Assembly (NCBI GenBank): GCA_965603205.1 | Contig: CBFDCC010000013.1 | Span: forward strand, 1-64,000 | Source of the DNA: Temperatibacter sp965603205 | Lineage (GTDB): Bacteria; Pseudomonadota; Alphaproteobacteria; Sphingomonadales; Kordiimonadaceae | Direction of reading: 5' to 3' | DNA length: 64,000 nt | Shown: piece after piece, positions 24,133-33,025 of the stretch | How positions within the stretch are numbered: position 1 is the first letter of the stretch | Layout: each line of letters starts with the position of its first letter | Program-made: the position numbers and the translations under genes | The notes under the pieces: generated by a model | What the model was told of the DNA's origin: nothing | Databases searched by the model: none | Seen by the model: the letters and a program-made list of their open reading frames with translations, nothing else

Positions 24133-25275
24133 TTATTTTTTGCGTTTATAACGCTGTTCGATAAATGGTGTCGCCGCGACCTTTGCAGGCATTAATTTAC
24201 CGCGCACCACTAAATTTAACTCAGTCCCCACAGCCTTAAAAGCTGCTGGCACATAACCCATAGCAACAGGACCGCCCAAAGTAGGGCCAAAGCCACCTGA
24301 TGTAATTTTACCAATGATATTGCCGTCCATGTCGGCGATCTCTACGCCTTCGCGGGCGGGGGCACGGCCTGATGGCAAAATGCCAACGCGTACATTGTCT
24401 GCACCGTCTTTTAATTCTCTTAAGATACGCTCGCTACCCACAAAATCACCAAGCTCGCGCCGTTTCTTACCCAGCGAGAAAATGATATTCGCACCAACTG
24501 GGCTGATAGATCCATCAAAGTCATGACCTGATAGGCACAGGCCCGGCTCAAGGCGCAAGCTATCACGGGCGCCAAGGCCAATAGCCTCGACATCATCATG
24601 TGCTAGCAGGCGGCGTGCAAAGGCATCGGCCGCTTCTTCAGGAATTGAAATCTCGTAACCGTCTTCGCCAGTGTAGCCACTGCGGGATACCCAGCAGACA
24701 ACGCCTTCCATTGTAATAGACGTTGCTTCCATAAAGCCTAGTTTGGCTGCCTCTGGCGCGATGGAGGCGAGAACCGCCTCAGCCTTTGGGCCTTGCAGGG
24801 CTAGCAGTGCGCGATCTTCTAGCGGCTCTAGTAGAATTGTATCGCCTAGCTTATCTTCTAAAATACCGTAATCTTTATCTTTAAAGGCTGCATTTACCAC
24901 AATATAAGCCATGCCATCAGGCTCGTGAGTGCGTGTGACCATTAGATCATCCTCGATACCGCCTTCATCATTAAGCAGAACTGAGTATCTCATCTTACCG
25001 GGCTTTAGCACTTGCAGGGCTGCGGGCATTAATTTTTCTAGTGCTGCCATCGGATCGCTGCCATCGCTGGTGCGCACATAGGCTTGGCCCATATGAGACA
25101 CATCGAACAAACCTGCGCCCGTGCGGGTATGCAGATGTTCTTTCATAATACCTAATGGATATTGCACAGGCAAAGCATAACCTGCGAATGGGACAATCTT
25201 GCCACCAAGTTCAACATGTAGGTCGTATAGCGGTGTTTTTAATGGTTCAGACTGATTGATTATCTCTGCTGGCAT
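24133..25275 (-). CDS. gcvT: Glycine cleavage system aminomethyltransferase (T protein)
   Basis: The 380-residue folate enzyme releases ammonia and makes methylene-THF from the GcvH-bound intermediate. Visible motifs are KTPLYDLHVELGGKIVPFAGY, GLFDVSHMGQ, the Asp-containing folate region and SRSGYTGEDGYEI. Its start is 64 bases after the tandem glycine riboswitch. No strong Shine-Dalgarno is visible before the ATG (GGAACCTAAATC only), which would suit translational control. Confidence 0.95.
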   Translation of the reverse strand: MPAEIINQSEPLKTPLYDLHVELGGKIVPFAGYALPVQYPLGIMKEHLHTRTGAGLFDVSHMGQAYVRTSDGSDPMAALEKLMPAALQVLKPGKMRYSVLLNDEGGIEDDLMVTRTHEPDGMAYIVVNAAFKDKDYGILEDKLGDTILLEPLEDRALLALQGPKAEAVLASIAPEAAKLGFMEATSITMEGVVCWVSRSGYTGEDGYEISIPEEAADAFARRLLAHDDVEAIGLGARDSLRLEPGLCLSGHDFDGSISPVGANIIFSLGKKRRELGDFVGSERILRELKDGADNVRVGILPSGRAPAREGVEIADMDGNIIGKITSGGFGPTLGGPVAMGYVPAAFKAVGTELNLVVRGKLMPAKVAATPFIEQRYKRKK

Positions 25276-25337
25276 GATTTAGGTTCCAATGTCAAAGTTG
25301 CGCTCAACTATATCTCCAACTCATGCTGGATATATAA

Positions 25338-25533
25338 GCGCCCCCTCTGTCACGGAACCTGAGAGATTTCATAGGTGATAGACTACCTACTTACCCCGTC
25401 GGTGAGGATAATTTCTTACCCTACTTTCCAGAGTGTCCTTCCTTAGTGCGGTCCTTTTGCCTGAGAGTTTCCGAGGCGGTTGCTCCTTCGGCGTCAATAT
25501 ATTGACATAGCCAAATTATTGATCTCTCCCGCA
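25338..25533 (-). promoter_or_regulatory. Tandem glycine riboswitch upstream of gcvT
   Basis: Two consecutive glycine aptamers are readable on the minus strand. The first (about 25533-25446) has GCGGGAGAGA, GCCGAAGGAGCAA and AACTCTCAGGCAAAAGGAC. The second (about 25441-25338) has GGACACTCTGGAAAG, CACCGACGGGG and AATCTCTCAGG. Known gcv-linked tandem glycine riboswitches turn on glycine cleavage when glycine is high. Between the riboswitch and gcvT, a hairpin AGTTG-AGCG-CAACT (about 25300-25313) has no U-run, so the switch may act on translation or by another terminator-free route. Confidence 0.93.
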
Positions 25534-25625
25534 CGGGATACAATGATGACTCATTGATGAACAATGCCGCGATAATAGGCACCACGTAGCCAGAGTCAAT
25601 CTTTGTTTAAAATATACATTCAATA

Positions 25626-26039
25626 TTAATGAATACTATCATATTCAGCACGAACTTCTTTGCTGCTATCGACAGAACAACTAGCTTTTAACTTAATTTT
25701 ATAGCCCTTGCCTGGCAGGGTAAATGAATATTCACCCGTCTGACCATCATAAACAATAGTGGTCTCAGAATAGCCCTCAAAAACAATTTTTTCATCTTCA
25801 TCCTCGCATACCATATAACTTTTTGAGGCATATTTACGGTTATAGGGGGAATAATTGATCTCTTCTTTTGGTATGAATTTATTCATGATGATACCAAGCC
25901 CAAAGACAATGAATAAGCCAGCGGCTATCTTCACACCAATATCTATCTTGCTTTGTTTTTTGTTAGCCCGCCTTTTTACAGCCGGCTTCTTTATAGGTTT
26001 CCGCGCCACAAATTCTTCTCCATAACCCTGTGCCATCAA
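25626..26039 (-). CDS. Small membrane-anchored protein of unknown function
   Basis: The 137-residue product has a basic N-terminus (KPIKKPAVKRRANKKQSK), one transmembrane segment at about 35-53 (VKIAAGLFIVFGLGII) and an 80-residue periplasmic domain with two Cys (YMVCEDEDE and KASCSVDS) that could form a disulphide. Topology by charge is N-in. I recognise no family. It lies upstream of the riboswitch promoter, on the same strand but probably as a separate unit. Confidence 0.6.
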   Translation of the reverse strand: MMAQGYGEEFVARKPIKKPAVKRRANKKQSKIDIGVKIAAGLFIVFGLGIIMNKFIPKEEINYSPYNRKYASKSYMVCEDEDEKIVFEGYSETTIVYDGQTGEYSFTLPGKGYKIKLKASCSVDSSKEVRAEYDSIH

Positions 26040-26148
26040 TCGATGATATCAGTATAACTACTTAATTTAAATATAGAAATATATAGATATAATTTTAATA
26101 AATATTCATATTTTAATATTATTAGTACTAATTTTTAGCGTTTTAATA

Positions 26149-26643
26149 TTATGGGGTTTTGGGCTCAATATACTCTATTTTAACATTATAATGACCACTA
26201 TTATCCTTAATGATGATGAACATGTGGTCATATTGATGATCTTCCAGATCAGGATAATGAGTGCCAGCAATTAAATTAACCAGTGGTGGCGTTGTATTGC
26301 TGTGACCTGAAATCAGGATGCGGCCAGTCATCGCCTTTACTTTATCTGCAATCTCTGACAAATTTTCAGGGTCATATAATTCTAGCTTTAGGTCAAAATG
26401 TGCGGCAGTAGGCGCAGCCGTATCGCGGGTACGCGTAAGGTCACTACTGAAAATATGAGTGATATGCTTATCTGCCAGCATTTTTGCAATTGTGTTAGCA
26501 CGTATAATGCCTTTGGGTGTTAGGGCTGGGTCTTTACTATCATCCTTTACCTTCTCCGCGTGCCGCACCAGATAATAGATGGTCTCGGCATTGGTCGGCA
26601 CAGTCATCACTAGCAAGCTCAATGTTACAATGATAAAACGCAT
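26149..26643 (-). CDS. Exported histidine phosphatase family protein
   Basis: From the ATG at 26643 (AGGAGA before it) it has 164 residues. A signal peptide (MRFIIVTLSLLVMTVPTNA) is followed by the phosphatase core. The nucleophile motif is YYLVRHAEK, the second acid/base region is SSDLTRTRDTA, and the second His is in ILISGHSNTTP. This is a SixA/GpmB-like fold, presumably acting on periplasmic phosphate esters. It is divergent from the YgiQ-type gene. Confidence 0.82.
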   Translation of the reverse strand: MRFIIVTLSLLVMTVPTNAETIYYLVRHAEKVKDDSKDPALTPKGIIRANTIAKMLADKHITHIFSSDLTRTRDTAAPTAAHFDLKLELYDPENLSEIADKVKAMTGRILISGHSNTTPPLVNLIAGTHYPDLEDHQYDHMFIIIKDNSGHYNVKIEYIEPKTP

Positions 26644-26763
26644 ATGCCTTCTCCTAAATTTCATAATAATTTCATAACAGATAAAAGCGAACTATCTAAC
26701 TCTTTTTTTCTTCACCATTTCATTGATACACTGTATGACGGCCTAAGAATAAAGACTTGGGAA

Positions 26764-28971
26764 ATGGAACCAACATACATGCCTGATACTAGCGCAGCTG
26801 AAACCACTGGATTATTTTCCCACAAGAAATTCTGGGCAAAAAGATTTGGTACGGCACCATTTTTGCCCATGTCTCGCGCCGAGATGGATTTGTTGGGCTG
26901 GGATAGCTGCGATATTATTCTAGTCACGGGCGACGCCTATGTTGATCACCCCAGCTTTGGTATGGCGGTTATTGGCAGACTGTTAGAGGCGCAGGGATTT
27001 CGTGTAGGCATTATCGCGCAACCTGAATGGCAATCGGCTGACGCTTTTAAAGTATTAGGGCCACCCAATCTGTTCTTTGGTGTCACCTCTGGCAACATGG
27101 ATAGCATGGTCAACCGCTATACGTCTGAGCGCCGCTTACGCCATAATGATGTTTACACTCCAAATGATGAAGGCGGCAAACGTCCCGACCGCGCCGTGAT
27201 TGTTTATTCACAGCGCTGCCGCGAAGCCTTCAAGGGTGTGCCTATTGTCCTTGGCGGTATTGAAGCATCCTTGCGCAGGATCGCCCATTATGATTACTGG
27301 TCCGACAAGGTGCGCCGCAGTGTGCTGGTTGATAGCAAGGCTGATATCTTACTTTATGGCAACAGCGACCGCGCCATCGTCGAGCTTGCACACCGCGTAG
27401 CTGCTGGTGAAAAACCCAAAGAGATCATAGATATTCGCGGTACTGCCGTCATGGTAAAAGACGCGCCCGAAGATTATAATGTTGTGGATATGAGCGACAT
27501 TGATCTGGGCACTGTCATCGTGCAGGCCCATCAAAACCCATATAAATATGGTGATGAATCTTGCGACACATCGGGGAAACCTGACCCTTTAAAGGTTAAG
27601 GACACAAATTACACAGCAGAGTCCAATGAGGCGATGCAAGAGCCTATGGCAGGTGCCGTTATCACTAAACGGTTGAACAAAAATGAGTTGGCCGTTGTGC
27701 GCCTGCCCGATTTTGAACAAGTGAGCAAAGACCCTGTGTCATACGCACAGGCGTCACGCGTGCTGCATCTAGAGAGCAACCCAGGCAACGCCCGCCCCCT
27801 CATTCAAAAGCATGGTGACCGCAATGTTTGGATCAACCCACCCGCGATACCGCTAACCACACCTGAAATTGACGGTGTATTTGATCTAGAGTATGCCCGC
27901 GCGCCGCATCCTTTTTATGGTGATGCCCGCATTCCCGCGTGGGAGATGATCCGTTTCTCTATCAACATCATGCGTGGCTGTTTTGGAGGCTGTAGTTTCT
28001 GTTCTATTACAGAGCATGAAGGTCGCATTATTCAGAGCAGATCAGAGGCGAGCATCCTACGCGAAGTAGAAGATATAAAGAAAAAAATCCCTGAATTTAC
28101 TGGTGTTATCAGCGATCTAGGCGGCCCGACAGCCAATATGTACCGCCTAGCCTGTAAGGATGATAACATCCAAAGAACATGTCGTAGATTAAGCTGCGTT
28201 TATCCTAGCATTTGCAAAAACCTCAACACCGACCACAGTGCGCTCATTCAGCTTTATAAAAAAGCACGCGCTATACCCGGCATTAAGAAAATTCTCATTG
28301 CATCAGGACTGCGCTATGATCTAGCGGTGGAAAGCCCTGAGTATGTCAAAGAGTTAGTGACGCACCATGTGGGCGGTTACTTGAAAATAGCACCCGAGCA
28401 TACCGAAGAAAATGCGCTAACCAAGATGATGAAGCCGGGCATTGGCTCTTATGATCGTTTCAAAGAAATGTTTGACGAGGCGGCGCGTGCGGCAGGCAAG
28501 GAATATTATCTTATTCCCTATTTCATCAGCGCCCATCCCGGCACCACGGATGAAGATATGATGAATCTCGCCATCTGGCTGAAAGCAAATGGGTTCCGCG
28601 CTGACCAAGTACAAAATTTCATGGCAACCCCCATGTCCATGGCCAGCGCCATGTATTATAGTGGCAAAAACCCTATCAAGCCTATACGTCGAGATAGTGA
28701 AGACGTGATTGCTATTACGGGCGCAAATCAACGCAAGTTACATAAAGCATTTCTGCGGTATCACGATCCTGAAAATTGGCCTTTGCTGCGTGAAACGCTC
28801 ACAAATATGGGGCGCGCAGATTTGATCGGTAGTGGCCCTGAATTTTTAATTCCAAGCTTTCAACCACCTGGCACTGGTGGCAAAAAAGGGAAAAGCAATA
28901 ACAGGGGTTACAAACCGAAAAGCGGCAATATCCGCACCCAACGCACTGGAGCTGAGCGTAAGGATTATTAA
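26764..28971 (+). CDS. YgiQ-family radical SAM protein
   Basis: From ATG 26764 the product has 735 residues. The frame is open to 26644, but that start overlaps the divergent gene's start. Family landmarks are SRAEMDLLGWDSCDIILVTG, AYVDHPSFGMAVIGRLLE, IVLGGIEASLRRIAHYDYW, the radical SAM motif MRGCFGGCSFCSITEHEGR, and the C-terminal KIAPEHTEENALTKMMKPG. An Arg/Lys/Gly-rich tail ends it. YgiQ proteins are conserved Fe-S enzymes of unclear role, suspected to act on RNA or protein. Length is usual for the family. Confidence 0.92.
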   Translation: MEPTYMPDTSAAETTGLFSHKKFWAKRFGTAPFLPMSRAEMDLLGWDSCDIILVTGDAYVDHPSFGMAVIGRLLEAQGFRVGIIAQPEWQSADAFKVLGPPNLFFGVTSGNMDSMVNRYTSERRLRHNDVYTPNDEGGKRPDRAVIVYSQRCREAFKGVPIVLGGIEASLRRIAHYDYWSDKVRRSVLVDSKADILLYGNSDRAIVELAHRVAAGEKPKEIIDIRGTAVMVKDAPEDYNVVDMSDIDLGTVIVQAHQNPYKYGDESCDTSGKPDPLKVKDTNYTAESNEAMQEPMAGAVITKRLNKNELAVVRLPDFEQVSKDPVSYAQASRVLHLESNPGNARPLIQKHGDRNVWINPPAIPLTTPEIDGVFDLEYARAPHPFYGDARIPAWEMIRFSINIMRGCFGGCSFCSITEHEGRIIQSRSEASILREVEDIKKKIPEFTGVISDLGGPTANMYRLACKDDNIQRTCRRLSCVYPSICKNLNTDHSALIQLYKKARAIPGIKKILIASGLRYDLAVESPEYVKELVTHHVGGYLKIAPEHTEENALTKMMKPGIGSYDRFKEMFDEAARAAGKEYYLIPYFISAHPGTTDEDMMNLAIWLKANGFRADQVQNFMATPMSMASAMYYSGKNPIKPIRRDSEDVIAITGANQRKLHKAFLRYHDPENWPLLRETLTNMGRADLIGSGPEFLIPSFQPPGTGGKKGKSNNRGYKPKSGNIRTQRTGAERKDY

Positions 28972-29063
28972 GCGATACGTAATTATCATCGGATATACTA
29001 TTATTTTTAGGTGTATTTTAAAATATTTTCATATAAGATTAACTCCTACAGGGAATTTATTAT

Positions 29064-29675
29064 ATGGAACAAATCACAAAGCCACCTCATGATATTTTTG
29101 AGCAGTTGATCACTGCTTGGAAGGCGTGGCCCCGTGAAGATCATGCATTACTCCCCTCACGGCAAAGCATTAGCCCTAAGGACCTTGGTAAAATCCTACC
29201 CTATGTAATTCTTTTAGAAGACAAGGGCCGCGGTATAATTGAATACTGCCTCGTTGGTGAGCAGATCAAAATTTTATATGGCGCCAATTTAAAAGGCATC
29301 ACAACTGAACATGACCAACCGACTAACGTTAATCAGGTGGAGCTTCAACGTTCATTAATCATGGGCATGGTCGAGCATCAAAATGGTATGATCGCCACGC
29401 GAAAGATCAATCATTCATGGGGTAACGGTTGGCTTTATTCCACATGCTGCTTACCACTGAGCGATGGTGATGGAAATCTGAAATATTATCTAATTGCTGG
29501 AAAATTAATGCAACCAGAAAGTTACAAGGCCAGCGACTGGAGCCTTGCTAATACTTTTCGTTTAGCCCACACAACCATCATATCTGTTGAACGCCTAGAC
29601 CTAGGGAATGGAGCCTACGACCTCATCAGCAAAAACCCTGGCGATGTTGAAGATTTAGGCGTTAGAATAATCTAA
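29064..29675 (+). CDS. PAS_5-type domain protein
   Basis: The 203-residue single-domain protein begins with a helical lead (DIFEQLITAWKAWPREDHALLPSR). The PAS_5 pattern follows: SPKDLGKILPYVILLE, IIEYCLVGEQIKILYG and LYSTCCLPLSDGDGNLKY. PAS_5 proteins are numerous in Rhodospirillales and Kordiimonadales and have no attached output domain. A possible flavin or haem ligand is not evident. A second member is at 55915-56589. Confidence 0.78.
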   Translation: MEQITKPPHDIFEQLITAWKAWPREDHALLPSRQSISPKDLGKILPYVILLEDKGRGIIEYCLVGEQIKILYGANLKGITTEHDQPTNVNQVELQRSLIMGMVEHQNGMIATRKINHSWGNGWLYSTCCLPLSDGDGNLKYYLIAGKLMQPESYKASDWSLANTFRLAHTTIISVERLDLGNGAYDLISKNPGDVEDLGVRII

Positions 29676-29685
29676 GTGAATGGGC

Positions 29686-30228
29686 CTACCGCTCTTGTTC
29701 CATATTAAAGGCGATTTCAGACGCTGTCATTTGGAACCCAAGCAATAATTCATAGTCATAACGACGCGCTTGAGATAGAGACGGAATTAACTGGGTCAGT
29801 GATTGCGATACCACTGCACGACCATCGCTATTAAAAGATAGCGTAAGTGGGTAACGTTTTTTCGTTACAATCTGACTGTTATCCTTAAGAATTACGGCAA
29901 AATACTCAACATCTACACTGCTTCCAGTTAATGCTGGACCAGACAAAGCTGCTACTTCAAAAGTAACGAGGCTATTCACACCACTTTGATCACTTTCTGT
30001 ACAGGATGTATCGATATTCACAATAGTGGCTGTAAAGACAACATCCTCAGCACGTTGCAGATCACCATTTAGGCGTGTCATCGAGCCAACATCACCAACC
30101 ACAGCCACCGCAGGGCAATGAGAACGCGTTACTTCTAGTGGATTATTGCTTGAACATGACGCTAAGGAAACCCCAATAGCTGCCACAGCTAAAAGATTTT
30201 TAAGCTTTGTCGACTTCAGTAATGACAT
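29686..30228 (-). CDS. Hypothetical lipoprotein
   Basis: From ATG 30228 (AAGGATAAAA before it) it has 180 residues. The signal ends in a lipobox, VSLASC, with the lipidated Cys near residue 25, followed by SSNN, which allows outer-membrane sorting. The mature part is beta-rich (VVFTATIVNIDTSC, VDVEYFAVILKDNSQIVTKK), suggesting an immunoglobulin-like or lipocalin-like fold. I cannot name the family. Confidence 0.7.
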   Translation of the reverse strand: MSLLKSTKLKNLLAVAAIGVSLASCSSNNPLEVTRSHCPAVAVVGDVGSMTRLNGDLQRAEDVVFTATIVNIDTSCTESDQSGVNSLVTFEVAALSGPALTGSSVDVEYFAVILKDNSQIVTKKRYPLTLSFNSDGRAVVSQSLTQLIPSLSQARRYDYELLLGFQMTASEIAFNMEQER

Positions 30229-30494
30229 TTTTATCCTTTCACAGACATTGGTCAGCGGCCCTAACATCATAAATATCGTAGTTACAACAAGGCCTGTATT
30301 TCGCGCGATCATAAGTAGTTCATAACCAAAGGGCAAGAGCTAACATGCAGATTTTATAATCATGAATTAAGGCAATTTCAGGGACTTTAAAATTTACTTA
30401 ATACGCACATACCTGCATCCTAGTATTTCTAGACAAATGTCACATAATGGTTAACATCAAACCTGAGATTTTATGTAATATATTTTAATGATGG

Positions 30495-30953
30495 ATGACA
30501 ACTATGCGCGCCCTTATACAACGCACCTCCAACGCCAGTGTCGATATAGACGGCGTTACTGCCGGCAAAGCAACAGGGGCGGGCTTAATGATTTTACTAT
30601 GTGCAATGGAAGGGGACACCAAGGCTGAAGCAGAATTTTTAGCAGGTAAAATATCCAAACTACGCATATTTCCTGATGAAAAGAAGAAACCTAATCTATC
30701 GGTGAAAGATATTGGTGGTTCAGCGCTGGCGATCAGTCAATTTACGCTATCCGCCAACTGGAAAAAGGGGAACAGGCCCAGTTACATAAGCGCCGCCGAG
30801 CCAGAACTGGCCTCAAACTTGTATGACTATTTCTGTGAGCAACTGATTACAGCGGGTGTGCCATGCGAAAAAGGCGTCTTTGGCGCATCGATGCAAGTAT
30901 CACTAACAAATGATGGTCCCTTTACCATTTGGATGGATACCAATGATGCCTAA
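30495..30953 (+). CDS. dtd: D-aminoacyl-tRNA deacylase
   Basis: The 152-residue enzyme hydrolyses D-aminoacyl-tRNAs. The diagnostic motifs are ALAISQFTLSA (SQFTL) and LTNDGPFTIWMD (GPFT), with RALIQRTSNASVDIDG at the N-terminus. The start may be the ATG at 30495 or 30504. The last codons overlap the start of the GST-like gene (ATGATG at 30943-30948), so the two are translationally linked. Confidence 0.95.
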   Translation: MTTMRALIQRTSNASVDIDGVTAGKATGAGLMILLCAMEGDTKAEAEFLAGKISKLRIFPDEKKKPNLSVKDIGGSALAISQFTLSANWKKGNRPSYISAAEPELASNLYDYFCEQLITAGVPCEKGVFGASMQVSLTNDGPFTIWMDTNDA

Positions 30954-31548
30954 TATCACTTTAATGACCTCAGCGACATGTCCATTTGGCATGCGGTATC
31001 AATTGCTGATGCAGCATTTTGACATTCACTATTCATTAGACCAAACTCATGAATTGACAAACATTAACTATGACGGGCAACTCCATATTACCCCGCAAGC
31101 CATTTTGGCTTGTATTCTACAAATAGCAGGGCATAGCATATCAAAGGAAACGCTCGTCTCTTTATCGCCACTACTGGCGCTTGTTGATAAGATAACATTA
31201 GGACAACAAAATTTAATCTCAGCACCTACGGCTGCAAATTTTGAGAATATCTGGGGCGCTATCAGTGATAATATCGAACAGCTATCTGCTTTAAAATCAC
31301 AAAAACCCTATTTCGATAGTGATATCATTGGTATTGCTGATTTTGCGATTACACCCTTCTTCTTATATCAAGTGGCTATCGATGCATTATATAGTCATCC
31401 ATTACTAGATCCTCATCCCAATTTAAAAGCCTGGTCAGATAGGCTTATGCACCAACAAGCGATACACACTATATTGCGTGATGGGTTTCCTGAACAATTA
31501 ATAAGATTGATAGAAAAATCTGAGAGTCATTTATCCACATTAGGTTAG
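30943..31548 (+). CDS. Glutathione S-transferase-like protein
   Basis: The start is one of two adjacent ATGs (30943 or 30946) inside the end of dtd, giving about 201 residues. The N-terminal thioredoxin-like part opens ITLMTSATCPFGMRYQLLM, with a CPFG glutaredoxin-like motif. The helical C-terminal half ends HPNLKAWSDRLMHQQAIHTIL, typical of GST_C. Substrate unknown. Stop codons of this gene and of the convergent gene at 31540 overlap by nine bases. Confidence 0.75.
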   Translation: MMPNITLMTSATCPFGMRYQLLMQHFDIHYSLDQTHELTNINYDGQLHITPQAILACILQIAGHSISKETLVSLSPLLALVDKITLGQQNLISAPTAANFENIWGAISDNIEQLSALKSQKPYFDSDIIGIADFAITPFFLYQVAIDALYSHPLLDPHPNLKAWSDRLMHQQAIHTILRDGFPEQLIRLIEKSESHLSTLG

Positions 31549-32250
31549 GTATTTCACCGCTATCTTATAACCCCTATCGCCTTCGTAATAGCTAGAATGT
31601 ACAACGGTTCGATTGTTGAAGATACAAAGCTCTCCGATACCATCAGCCGCGTCCCAACGCTGCTCTAATATTATAGAAGATGTTAACTTCTGGATATTCT
31701 CATCACTAAATAGAATCGAACTTCTAGAAGGATTATACTCACCTAATCCTTCTTTAGCAGCTTGGGAGATAGCCGCCTGATAACTTACAATCAGAGAGGA
31801 AGACCCCCTTGGTTTAAAATGCTCAGCATCTTTAGGGTCGCGAATGAATAAAGAATATTGATTATCAAATCGGGGGCTACGATCCGTATGGAAGGTTAGA
31901 CTAGGGAAAATATTTTTTTGTAAAATTTCACCAGCGCCTTTCAAAGCACCAACATTGCGCATGGAAACAAAACCAAATACATCGATCAAATCCTTAATGG
32001 ATTGATCCAAGCATGCATTTTTGTATATGGTTAAGTCCGTATGCTGTTTATATTCAATGCAAACGCCTAAATGCACAAAATCTTGGTAACGAGGGCCATC
32101 ACCATCGGTAATATTATAATGCTTACTGACATTCTGGTGATAATGCGGAATAAGGAGTTTGGCCGTGAAGGGACCTAGATTGAGGATACCATTAGGATTT
32201 CTTAATAAATATTCAATTATCTGCTTACTAGAAAAAATAACAGCACCCAC
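31540..32250 (-). CDS. TauD/TfdA-like Fe(II)/2-oxoglutarate dioxygenase, putative
   Basis: The 236-residue protein starts at GTG 32250. The iron facial triad is readable: HxD in LTFHTDRSPRFDN near 115, and the distal His in CIFNNRTVVHSSYYEGDRG near 215. A following Arg could bind 2-oxoglutarate. The segment PRGSSSLIVSY matches the GGxTxxxx strand of TauD-type enzymes. The substrate is unknown. It follows the Cys-rich gene by a single base (TAG-T-GTG), so the two must be co-expressed. Confidence 0.65.
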   Translation of the reverse strand: MGAVIFSSKQIIEYLLRNPNGILNLGPFTAKLLIPHYHQNVSKHYNITDGDGPRYQDFVHLGVCIEYKQHTDLTIYKNACLDQSIKDLIDVFGFVSMRNVGALKGAGEILQKNIFPSLTFHTDRSPRFDNQYSLFIRDPKDAEHFKPRGSSSLIVSYQAAISQAAKEGLGEYNPSRSSILFSDENIQKLTSSIILEQRWDAADGIGELCIFNNRTVVHSSYYEGDRGYKIAVKYLT

Positions 32251-32251
32251 A

Positions 32252-32836
32252 CTATCTCAACTTTTCATTTAATTCATAAGCGCGGCTAGTTACCAATTTA
32301 AACAAATTTTCTGAAAGAAGGCCAATATCTTCTTGAAGTTTTATAAGTTGATGCTCCTCATTTTCACTAGCAGGTTCTAGGGAATACATGGTGTCGAATG
32401 ATGCATCTGCGATGGCAACAAGTTTAATTTCCCATGCGGCATTTAATTTGCGCGAAAAAGCAAAGCTCTGAATAGCGTCATTAAGCATGCGTACATAAAT
32501 ATCAGATGTTGTATAAAACCAAACGCGCGGCAACTTCCATAGTTTCCCATCAGCGCCTAAATGCCCCTGACAAGACCAACAAGGCGTGTAAAACCCCATT
32601 CGTTTTAGCTCAAACACCAATGGTGCAATTTTAATGTCTAATGGATAGTCGTCACCGTCGCTTGATAGCATAGCAGGCGCTTTACCACAGTCACGGCGGC
32701 ACGGAGAACCGTCACAAAAGGAACACTCATCCCTGCAGATGTTTTCTAACTGAGGCTGCAGATGAAGAGCCTTATCTACTTTATCCAAAACTGAATTTTG
32801 CTCTTCGCTCGAGGTAGATCGCGTTGAAATCCTCAT
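32252..32836 (-). CDS. Cys-rich protein of unknown function paired with the dioxygenase
   Basis: The 194-residue protein has an N-terminal cluster CRDECSFCDGSPCRRDC (C-x3-C-x2-C-x4-C-x3-C, residues about 34-50). A second CX2C follows in YTPCWSCQGHLG near 88. The spacing could bind Zn or an Fe-S cluster. The C-terminal 100 residues are helical and acidic. An AAGGA site precedes ATG 32836. It is the first gene of a two-gene unit with the TauD-like dioxygenase. The SCxGH sequence recalls TYW3-like and related small domains, but I would not assign a family. Confidence 0.55.
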   Translation of the reverse strand: MRISTRSTSSEEQNSVLDKVDKALHLQPQLENICRDECSFCDGSPCRRDCGKAPAMLSSDGDDYPLDIKIAPLVFELKRMGFYTPCWSCQGHLGADGKLWKLPRVWFYTTSDIYVRMLNDAIQSFAFSRKLNAAWEIKLVAIADASFDTMYSLEPASENEEHQLIKLQEDIGLLSENLFKLVTSRAYELNEKLR

Positions 32837-32968
32837 TATAAAGTCCTTAAATATTGTCTTAAAATTGGCGGATTAGAAATATAAGTTTTATTAAATATAG
32901 GGTACCGATAATAATTATTAGTATAAGCAAAGTAAGGTTAACAATAAGTTAACGAGATAATATTCATA

Positions 32969-33000
32969 AAATAAAGGGCTGCAAAAGCAGCCCTTTATTA
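32969..33000 (-). terminator. Terminator after the M20 peptidase
   Basis: AAAGGGCTGC pairs with GCAGCCCTTT over a four-base AAAA loop, followed by TATT on the minus strand. It lies about 30 bases past the M20 stop codon. Confidence 0.8.
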
Positions 33001-33025
33001 ATATAGTCATCTAAATACCTAAGCT

